This document shows positions 49,452 to 57,174 of a stretch of DNA of 64,000 bases, piece by piece. Within the stretch, counting starts at the first letter, position 1, and each line of letters begins with the position of its first letter. The position numbers and the translations under genes are program-made. The DNA is taken from the NCBI GenBank assembly GCA_027482225.1, contig JAIXWD010000016.1, forward strand, positions 78,050-142,049, in the 5' to 3' direction. The notes beneath the pieces were generated by a model, which was given only the letters and a program-made list of their open reading frames with translations, was not told the origin of the DNA and ran no database searches. Source of the stretch: Bacteroidota bacterium (GTDB lineage Bacteria; Bacteroidota; Bacteroidia; UKL13-3).

Positions 49452-49764
49452 ATTGTTTATGTTTGTTTGGTAAATGTTAAACAAATGTATGGTATTTTTT
49501 TCTTCATGCAAGTTTTTTGTTTATCTTTTTTGGTAAAAAATTAAACAAAATATATTTGCCTGATAATCAACGTTATTATTTCAAATTAGTTGTTTTAATG
49601 CTTATTTCAAGTTCTATTTAATTGAAAATACACCTAAATCAATAGCAAATTGTATAAAATAAAACAAAAAGACTTGTTTAAGGTTTATATATATTAATTA
49701 AACAATAGTTACTCGTGCACGTTTGTTTAATATAGGCAGTACCTTTGTAACTCAATTAGCATAA

Positions 49765-50175
49765 ATGGAAATATCAGTATCTCGTAAAGCTCATTTCAAT
49801 GCAGCGCATCGTTTACATCTATCACATTGGAGTGAAGAGCAAAACAAATCATACTTCGGATCGTGCAATAATCCAAACTATCACGGGCACAATTATAACC
49901 TCATTGTAACCGTATCTGGAGAACTTAATGAGGAAACCGGATATCTTATAGACATGAAAGATTTAAGTAAGGTAATAGAGACTGAAATTGAAAATAGATT
50001 TGATCACAAAAATCTTAATTTAGATACAGTAGAATTTAAAAATTTAAACCCAACTGCAGAAAATATAGCAGTAGTTATATGGAGGCTTTTAAGGGCTAAA
50101 ATAGCCTATGAATTAAAAATTAAAGTTACATTATATGAAACCGAAAGAAACTTTGTTGAATACACAGGGAACTAA
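49765..50175 (+). CDS. queD: 6-carboxytetrahydropterin synthase / PTPS family
   Basis: KAHFNAAHRLHLSHWSEEQNKSYFGSCNNPNYHGHNYNLIVTVSGELNEETGYLIDMKDL; DHKNLN. Confidence 0.9.
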   Translation: MEISVSRKAHFNAAHRLHLSHWSEEQNKSYFGSCNNPNYHGHNYNLIVTVSGELNEETGYLIDMKDLSKVIETEIENRFDHKNLNLDTVEFKNLNPTAENIAVVIWRLLRAKIAYELKIKVTLYETERNFVEYTGN

Positions 50176-50830
50176 CCAGCACCACGATCATGTTGGTGAT
50201 GCTCACGCTTCATTTTCGTTGGAAACCCCACTCAGAGCTGATGCTTTTGAGTTGGATGATGAACTCAAAATTGAGTTGATAGAAAAGCACTTTAAAGAAA
50301 TTATGCAAATTTTAGGGCTTGATTTATCGGATGATAGTCTTAAAGGTACACCTCATAGAGTGGCCAAAATGTATGTTAAGGAAATTTTCTCGGGCTTAAA
50401 TCCCGCTAATGCACCTGAAGTTAAATTGTTTGATAATAAATACCAATACAAAAATATGTTGGTAGAAAAATCAATCAGCTTTCATAGCCTTTGCGAACAT
50501 CATTTTGTGCCCATAATAGGGAAAGCGCATGTGGCATATATACCCAATGGACAAGTTGTAGGGTTAAGTAAGCTTAATCGTATAGTTAGGTATTTTGCAC
50601 GTAGGCCGCAAGTACAAGAGCGCATGACTATTCAGATTGCCAACATGTTAAAAGAAGCACTAGGTACAAATGATGTGGCTGTTATAATAGAGGCTGATCA
50701 TATGTGTGTAGCCTCAAGGGGTGTTCAAGATGTTACGAGTAACACCATTACCAGTGAGTATAGCGGAAAATTTTTGGACGTAAAAACAAGAGAAGAGTTT
50801 ATTAAGTATATATCTTTAAACAACATGTAA
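50135..50830 (+). CDS. folE: GTP cyclohydrolase I
   Basis: DSLKGTPHRVAKMYVKEIFSGLNP; ISFHSLCEHHFVPIIGKAHVAYIPNGQVVGLSKLNRIVRYFARRPQVQERMT; ADHMCVASRGVQD. Start codon uncertain. Confidence 0.96.
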   Translation: MKPKETLLNTQGTNQHHDHVGDAHASFSLETPLRADAFELDDELKIELIEKHFKEIMQILGLDLSDDSLKGTPHRVAKMYVKEIFSGLNPANAPEVKLFDNKYQYKNMLVEKSISFHSLCEHHFVPIIGKAHVAYIPNGQVVGLSKLNRIVRYFARRPQVQERMTIQIANMLKEALGTNDVAVIIEADHMCVASRGVQDVTSNTITSEYSGKFLDVKTREEFIKYISLNNM

Positions 50831-50833
50831 AAT

Positions 50834-50858
50834 AAAAGCGGGCTTGCCCGCTTTTTTT
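50834..50858. terminator. Rho-independent terminator
   Basis: aaaagcgggcttgcccgctttttt. Confidence 0.85.
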
Positions 50859-52236
50859 ATGAAGTAAATCTAATCACTCGATGGTTTGGTATTTTTTCAA
50901 GATTTAGTAATTCTTTGATATAGTAATTTTCTTTCATGGGTTTAATCAATCCTTTAAGACTTTCAATGCTATACATATCAGCATCGTTACCAATATACCC
51001 CATACCATAAAACTTCCCTTCATCTATCAATATACAACAAACTTCATCGCTATTTATTCCCTTATCAATTATAGCATAGCTTTCTTTTTTGGTAAGTTCT
51101 TTTATTGCTAAATATACCCTCGAGTTATAACTTTCAGCTACTTCATTAAACTCACAAGCGCCAATACAACATCCGGCAAGTAAAGCTGCACATGGTTCTT
51201 TATGCGAGTTTATCATACACAACTTAGGACAAAGGTTAAATTCTAAAACTAATTTTTGTAAATGATTAAATGCATCGGCTAGTTTTGGGTATGTATGCAA
51301 TGGTGTATTTCCTTTTCTCACCCTGTCAACTGCCAAACGCAAATAGCCTTTTTGGTCTTCATAGTCGTAAATGGCATAATTAAACTCAATACTTTTTTGC
51401 GACTTATTATGCTTTGGCCAGTGTCTTTTTATTTCTATTGATTCGAGTATAAGCGCTTGTAATTCGGTTGCAACTATTTCAAATCCTATATGAAAGATTT
51501 CTCTTAAAAAATCTTGGCGTTTGGATGATGTATTGTTACCACCGAAGTGTGAAAGTACGCGTTTTTTTAAATTGATTGCTTTTCCTACGTATATGAGTTT
51601 GCCTTTTTCATCATGAAAATAATAAACTCCAGGTGTTTCTGGTAAAGCATCATAATCTTTTCGAGGTAAATTTGGTGGTAATGAAGCCTCTTTTGATCCC
51701 TTCTTTAAAAAACTATTTATGATGCTTCTATCTTTGTCAATATGCAAAGCTCGTTCTAATACTTTAACTGTTGCAGCCGCATCACCATGAGCTCGGTGTC
51801 TGTTTTGTAACTGTATCCCTAATGATTGGCATAGGTTGCCTAAGCTATAAGAAGAAAACCCAGGAAATACTTTTCTACTTAATCTTACGGTACAAAGTTT
51901 TTTTACATTTAATTCATGTCCTGCATGCTTAAGGTGATGTTTAATAAAGGTATGATCGAAGTTTACGTTGTGTGCAACAAAAATTTTATCGTGCAGCATT
52001 TCGTATACCTTATCGCTTATCATGTTAAAGCTAGGGGCATTTTCTACCATTTGATTGGTTATGCCTGTATAACTCTCTAAAAATGGAGGAATAGGAATAC
52101 CCGGATTAATTAAAGTGGTATAAGAGTCTATCACACGGGTGCCATCATGAGTAAAAATAGTAATCTCTGTAATGCCGTTTTTATCAGCATGACCACCGGT
52201 GGTTTCTATATCTACAATGGCAAACATATGTAGCAA
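50857..52236 (-). CDS. DnaQ-type exonuclease fused to GIY-YIG nuclease (UvrC-N like)
   Basis: FAIVDIETTGGHADKNGITEI...HNVNFDHTFIKHHL...RHRAHGDAAATVKVL (DEDDh); PETPGVYYFHDEKGKLIYVGKAINLKKRVLSHF (GIY-YIG). Confidence 0.93.
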   Translation of the reverse strand: MLHMFAIVDIETTGGHADKNGITEITIFTHDGTRVIDSYTTLINPGIPIPPFLESYTGITNQMVENAPSFNMISDKVYEMLHDKIFVAHNVNFDHTFIKHHLKHAGHELNVKKLCTVRLSRKVFPGFSSYSLGNLCQSLGIQLQNRHRAHGDAAATVKVLERALHIDKDRSIINSFLKKGSKEASLPPNLPRKDYDALPETPGVYYFHDEKGKLIYVGKAINLKKRVLSHFGGNNTSSKRQDFLREIFHIGFEIVATELQALILESIEIKRHWPKHNKSQKSIEFNYAIYDYEDQKGYLRLAVDRVRKGNTPLHTYPKLADAFNHLQKLVLEFNLCPKLCMINSHKEPCAALLAGCCIGACEFNEVAESYNSRVYLAIKELTKKESYAIIDKGINSDEVCCILIDEGKFYGMGYIGNDADMYSIESLKGLIKPMKENYYIKELLNLEKIPNHRVIRFTS

Positions 52237-52526
52237 ATGTAACTGCTATATTGTAATCATAATACTAATAATTTTAGTAATTAATGAGGTATTTACTCTA
52301 ATCTAATTATTCAGCTTTTGGTATCATGTAAATTGTTATACTTATTCCGTCAAATTGTTTAGTTAAAAAACTTAGGGGATTATTTCATTAATCATCTATT
52401 GTTGAAATCCTATTGGGTCTTTTTATTTACTAAATTAATTCAAATTACCTCGCAGATATCTATTAATTCAACACATTTGAATTGGAGTATGTATGATATA
52501 AAGTATACCTGCGTCATTCATAAAAA

Positions 52527-52554
52527 AAAGCCCCATCTTATTAAATGGGGCTTT
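52527..52554 (-). terminator. Hairpin terminator
   Basis: aaagccccatcttattaaatggggcttt. Confidence 0.75.
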
Positions 52555-52557
52555 CTG

Positions 52558-53853
52558 TTATTTTGAATTCATAAGTTCTTCAATGTGATCCGCTTCAATT
52601 GGAATATGCTCCATTAAATCGATGCAGCCGGTTTCGGTAATTAATATTTCGTTCTCTAAGCGTATTCCAATTCCTTCTTGTGGAATGTAAATACCTGGTT
52701 CGCAACTAAACATCATGCCTGCTTGCATCGGTTCATAACGCATACCTACATCGTGCACATCTAAGCCTAAAAAGTGCGATGTGCCATGCATGTAGTATTT
52801 TTTAAAGGCTGGCCATGCTGGGTTTTGATTTTTGATTTCATCTAAAGATAATAGTTTCAAATCTAACAATTCCTTTTCCATAACCTTACAAACCTCGTTA
52901 TGGTATTCCATCAGTAATACACCTGGTTTAAGCATTTTCTTGGCTTCGTTCATTACACATAAAACGGCATTATACACTTCTTTTTGTCGTGCTGTAAATT
53001 TTCCATTTATAGGGAATGTACGTGTCATGTCACTGATGTAGTTGCCATAATCAGCACCAGTATCAAGTAGCAGTAAATCACCATCTTTACAAGTGTCAGC
53101 ATTATCTATGTAATGTAAAACACAAGCGTTTTTACCTGCTGCAACTATTGGCGTAAATGAATGTCCTGCTGCACCGTTGCGTATAAATTCGTGAATGACT
53201 TCAGCTTCTATTTCATACTCTTTAACACCTGGTTTAACAAACTTAAGCACACGGTTGTACATTTTATTTGATATGTTAATTGCGTGTTTCATGTACTCCA
53301 CTTCTAATGGCGATTTTAATGAACGTAAACGTTGCATTATTGGGGCAGAACGTTCATACTTATGCAACGGAAAACGCTCACGCATTTGTAGTGCAAAATT
53401 CAAATCTTTATACTTAACTGTATTGCTGGCTCTATCATTTTCGTTGGTGTTTAAATAAACATATTCGGCCATATTAATTACAGCACGCATTAGTCCATCA
53501 AACTCATCATACCAAAATACATTTTTAATACCCGAAGCTGCTATTGCTTCTTCTTTGGTGTATTTGTGGCCATCCCAAACTGCAATATGCTCATTGGTTC
53601 GTTTAACAAATAATGCCTCTCGGTATGCTTCAACAGGGCAATCAGGAAACATTACCACAGTGCATTCTTCCTGATCAATTCCTGTTAACCAAAACATATC
53701 GCTGTTTTGTTTAAAGTTATATGTTGAATCACCATTGCGAGGCAATTCTTCGTTGCTATGAAATATGGCTAAAGATTTAGGTTTAAGTTGTACGGTAAAT
53801 CTTTTTCTGTTTTCTATAAACAGTTTTTGATCTATTAACTGATAGCGTTTCAT
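52558..53853 (-). CDS. pepP: Aminopeptidase P family protein (M24)
   Basis: LLLLDTGADYGNYISDMTRTFPINGKFT; YYMHGTSHFLGLDVHDVG; MMFSCEPGIYIPQEGIGIRLENEILITE. Confidence 0.94.
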   Translation of the reverse strand: MKRYQLIDQKLFIENRKRFTVQLKPKSLAIFHSNEELPRNGDSTYNFKQNSDMFWLTGIDQEECTVVMFPDCPVEAYREALFVKRTNEHIAVWDGHKYTKEEAIAASGIKNVFWYDEFDGLMRAVINMAEYVYLNTNENDRASNTVKYKDLNFALQMRERFPLHKYERSAPIMQRLRSLKSPLEVEYMKHAINISNKMYNRVLKFVKPGVKEYEIEAEVIHEFIRNGAAGHSFTPIVAAGKNACVLHYIDNADTCKDGDLLLLDTGADYGNYISDMTRTFPINGKFTARQKEVYNAVLCVMNEAKKMLKPGVLLMEYHNEVCKVMEKELLDLKLLSLDEIKNQNPAWPAFKKYYMHGTSHFLGLDVHDVGMRYEPMQAGMMFSCEPGIYIPQEGIGIRLENEILITETGCIDLMEHIPIEADHIEELMNSK

Positions 53854-53868
53854 TTGTTTATTTTTATG

Positions 53869-54501
53869 TTATGATGCCTCAACTTGTGTTTCTGTATGTT
53901 GTTCGTTATCGCTTTTATTGGATGTTGACGAACTTGCTTCTTCTTTAAAAAATATTTTTTGACCCAATAGAATAATCACAAAGCCAATACTAATTGCTGC
54001 ATCTGCTACGTTAAAAACGGGTCTAAAAAATTCAAAATCTTCTCCTGCCCAAAATGGCCAGTTTTGTGGTATAGTTGTTTGAATAATAGGGAAGTAAAAC
54101 ATATCAACTACTCTTCCATGAAACCAAGAATCGTAATCAAATAAGATACCATAGAATATACTATCTATAATATTACCTAATGCTCCAGATAGAATTAATG
54201 CCCATGAAATAATATACCATTTGTTGGTCTCTTTTTTAGTTAGATCAAAAATATACCACCCAATAAATGTAACGGCAACTAGTCGGAATAATGTTAGTAG
54301 TATTTTACCTCCCTTTCCACCAAACTCTAAACCAAAGGCCATACCGTAATTTTCTGTAAAGTGTATACGGAACCAATCTCCAAGCACATGTATTTCTTCG
54401 CCAAGGTAAAAGTTTGTTTTGATGTAGAGTTTTACCATTTGGTCTATAAACAATACAACAAGCACTATAAGTATAGGTAGTCCTAATTTTTTAAATTTCA
54501 T
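53869..54501 (-). CDS. lspA: Lipoprotein signal peptidase II
   Basis: FIDQMVKLYIKTNFYLG; ENYGMAFGLEFGGKGG; GALGNIIDSIFYG; VDMFYFP; FNVADAAISIG. Confidence 0.96.
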   Translation of the reverse strand: MKFKKLGLPILIVLVVLFIDQMVKLYIKTNFYLGEEIHVLGDWFRIHFTENYGMAFGLEFGGKGGKILLTLFRLVAVTFIGWYIFDLTKKETNKWYIISWALILSGALGNIIDSIFYGILFDYDSWFHGRVVDMFYFPIIQTTIPQNWPFWAGEDFEFFRPVFNVADAAISIGFVIILLGQKIFFKEEASSSTSNKSDNEQHTETQVEAS

Positions 54502-54565
54502 TTTTAGCTCTTAATAAAGCAAAAGTATGAAACTACAATCAATTTATGCGCACTTATCGCATCAT

Positions 54566-54845
54566 TTAAAAGCCAATACCTAATCCAAACCTAAAGAACC
54601 AGTTGTTATTGTTAGTGTTTGAAATAACCCTTCCTGCATCAATCCTTACAACACTAAATATATTTGCTAAACCAATGTATGCTTCGGTGTATGTGTTTGA
54701 CGCGGTTTGTAAAAAGTTAATTCCTGCTAATTCATAGGCTCTTGTTTTTCGGAGTATAGGCACTTTACCAATAAAAAAGCTCCTGAAATTTTGTAATGCG
54801 TGTATTTCAATATACTTATTTTGGGTACTTAATCCATAGTAGTTA
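54566..54845 (-). pseudogene. C-terminal remnant of DUF5686-like outer-membrane protein
   Basis: Frame reads (N)YYGLSTQNKYIEIHALQNFRSFFIGKVPILRKTRAYELAGINFLQTASNTYTEAYIGLANIFSVVRIDAGRVISNTNNNNWFFRFGLGIGF*, continuous upstream of the called 54763 start to the junction. Confidence 0.75.
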
Positions 54846-55578
54846 AGCCAATTTGAATTGTTTTATCTTGTTCTTCTAATATTAACTCATCGTTACTAAA
54901 ATGATTTCCTAAAATATGCCTGTAAACTCTATAAGCTCTGTTGGTTTTAGGTTCTGGTGTTGTGTAATAAAAGGTGCGGTTATCTTCTGCCCATATAAAA
55001 GAAGTAATAGCAGGAATGGTATCGGTTAAAAGGGAGTCACCATCAATATGCTTAAAAAATAATTTGCCAATATTATTTCCTTTATCATCAATGGCATATG
55101 CAAATAATGTTTGGTTTGGACTAATACTAGAAACTGCTAATGAAAAATACATGTACTGTTGTGCTAATACATTTAAATCAAGCACCAATTGCTCCTTGGC
55201 TGTTAACGAATCTTTTTTACGATAAATAGCTGGATAATCTCTGTCTTTTAAAGAACGGCTGTAATAATAGTAGTTTTTATTTTTTGATGGTCGGGTATCC
55301 TTTGCCTCTACCAGTCTGCCGCGCATTTCATCAAAAATTACTTTTTGTAATAAGGCCGAAGATTTCATCTCTGCATCTGCATGAGCATTATTGGCATATA
55401 AATAATTAACCACCTCAGCGCTATATTTATCACGCATCCAGAAATATGAATCTATTAACGTGTCGTTATGTATGTATGTTTTAAATGGTATTTTATCGGC
55501 TTTTGGGTAATTAAACTGCTGGCCAAAACAGATTGTGCTTGTAACTAATGTTAAAACAAGTAGTATTTTGTTCTTCAT
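54829..55578 (-). pseudogene. N-terminal fragment of S9 prolyl oligopeptidase (oligopeptidase B-like), truncated
   Basis: Signal peptide + FNYPKADKIPFKTYIHNDTLIDSYFWMRDKYSAEVVNYLYANNAHADAEM...; ends ELILEEQDKTIQIGLTTMD* with no catalytic Ser/Asp/His domain. Confidence 0.85.
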
Positions 55579-55823
55579 GATATAGAATATTGCTTTGTAA
55601 ATAAAGCACGTGGTATCGTTATAGTCAAATTAAAATATATAAAGATAAATTTTAAATGATAAGCGGAAATAAACCCTAACTTTTCGTCTTTTTATTATAC
55701 TTATTTTACATCTTATCTTATTTAAGGAAAATGAATTTATGCTCTATTTTTGCATAAAAATTTAACTGTAATATCTTATTTACCATTCAATTTTATTGCT
55801 ATATCTGATTTTAAATTAGGCAT

Positions 55824-55859
55824 AAAAAAAGCGGCTAGGATATCTTCTAGCCGCTTTTT
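55824..55859. terminator. Rho-independent terminator
   Basis: aaaaaaagcggctaggatatcttctagccgcttttt. Confidence 0.85.
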
Positions 55860-55878
55860 AATTAACGTTTTATCAGTG

Positions 55879-57168
55879 TTATTTATACTGTTGCAGTTTA
55901 GCTTCCATACTTAATGTTGTATGAGGCACTGCACGTAACCTTTCTTTTGGAATTAGCTTACCTGTAACTTTGCAAATACCGTATGTTTTGTTTTCGATAC
56001 GTACCATTGCATTTTCTAAGTTTTCGATAAACTTCTTTTGACGTGCAGCCAATTGAGCGATGTATTCTTTTTCTTGGCTTGATGTTCCATCTTCAGCTGT
56101 TTTGTATGAGTTGTCAGTATCATCACCTGCATTCATTCCTGGGTTTTGCATTTGATCTATTAAATCACCCAATTCTTTACGTGCAATTTCTAATTTCTTA
56201 TTAATGATGTCTTTGAACTCTGCTAAGTCTGCATCGCTATATCTTTTAGCTTCGGTAGCTTTTTCTAATGTGTCTTTCTTCTCAATAAAGTGAACTGGTT
56301 TAGCAGCAACTGCTCTTTCTACCTGTTCTTTTTTCTCTAATATTTTTTGGATTGGACTTATTGAAGGAGCAATCTCTGTTTTTTTACTTGGTTTTGTAAT
56401 CTTCTTAATCTCTACTTTTTTAACAATAGGTTTTGCCACCACAGCTACTTTTTTAGAAACTGGAGCTTCTTTTACTATTGCTTTTTTTACCACTACTTTT
56501 TTAGGAGCGGGTTTAGCTACAACCTTTTTTACCACTACTTTTTTAGGAGCGGGTTTAGCTACAACCTTTTTTGCAATCACTTTTTTAGGAGCAGGTTTAG
56601 CTACAACTTTTTTCGCTACTGCCTTTTTAGGAGCAGGTTTAGCTACAACTTTTTTCGCCACTACTTTTTTAGGAGCAGGTTTAGCTGCTACCTTTTTAGC
56701 CACTACTTTTTTAGGAGCAGGTTTAGCTGCTACCTTTTTAGCCACTACCTTTTTAGGAGCAGGTTTAGCTGCTACCTTTTTAGCTACAACTTTTTTAGGA
56801 GCGGGTTTAGCTGTAACTTTTTTAGCCACTACCTTTTTAGGAGCAGGTTTAGCTGCTAACTTTTTAGCTACAACTTTTTTAGGAGCAGGTTTAGCTGCTA
56901 ACTTTTTAGCTACAACTTTTTTAGTAGCGGGTTTAGCTGCTAACTTTTTAGCTAAAACTTTTTTAGGAGCGGGTTTGGCTGCTACCTTTTTAGCCACAAC
57001 TTTTTTAGGAGCAGGTTTAGCTGTAACCTTTTTAGCCACTACTTTCTTGGGAGCAGGTTTAGCTGCTGCTTTTTTAGCGACTACTTTTTTAGAAACGGTT
57101 TTAGCAGCAGGTTTAGCTGCTTTCTTAGGAGCTGGCTTAGCAGCCTTTTTTATCACTTTCTTAGCCAT
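55879..57168 (-). CDS. Histone H1-like Lys/Ala/Pro repeat protein fused to DksA/TraR-like C-terminal domain
   Basis: 14 tandem VVAKKVAAKPAPKK-type units, then DLAEFKDIINKKLEIARKELGDLIDQM...RIENKTYGICKVTGKLIPKERLRAVPHTTLSMEAK. Confidence 0.92.
   Translation of the reverse strand: MAKKVIKKAAKPAPKKAAKPAAKTVSKKVVAKKAAAKPAPKKVVAKKVTAKPAPKKVVAKKVAAKPAPKKVLAKKLAAKPATKKVVAKKLAAKPAPKKVVAKKLAAKPAPKKVVAKKVTAKPAPKKVVAKKVAAKPAPKKVVAKKVAAKPAPKKVVAKKVAAKPAPKKVVAKKVVAKPAPKKAVAKKVVAKPAPKKVIAKKVVAKPAPKKVVVKKVVAKPAPKKVVVKKAIVKEAPVSKKVAVVAKPIVKKVEIKKITKPSKKTEIAPSISPIQKILEKKEQVERAVAAKPVHFIEKKDTLEKATEAKRYSDADLAEFKDIINKKLEIARKELGDLIDQMQNPGMNAGDDTDNSYKTAEDGTSSQEKEYIAQLAARQKKFIENLENAMVRIENKTYGICKVTGKLIPKERLRAVPHTTLSMEAKLQQYK
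56497..57084 (-). repeat. 42-bp in-frame tandem repeat, ~14 units
   Basis: Unit encodes VVAKKVAAKPAPKK with variants VT, LA, VV; consecutive and in phase. Confidence 0.9.
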
Positions 57169-57174
57169 AAAGAG

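Noticed and set aside
52240-52525. AT-rich gap upstream of the exonuclease gene as a possible ncRNA or hidden gene
   Set aside because: No stable hairpin other than the pepP terminator and no family-like frame found.
56497-57084. Regular 42-bp repeats resembling an array such as CRISPR
   Set aside because: Units are contiguous without spacers, in frame, and encode Lys/Ala/Pro repeats.
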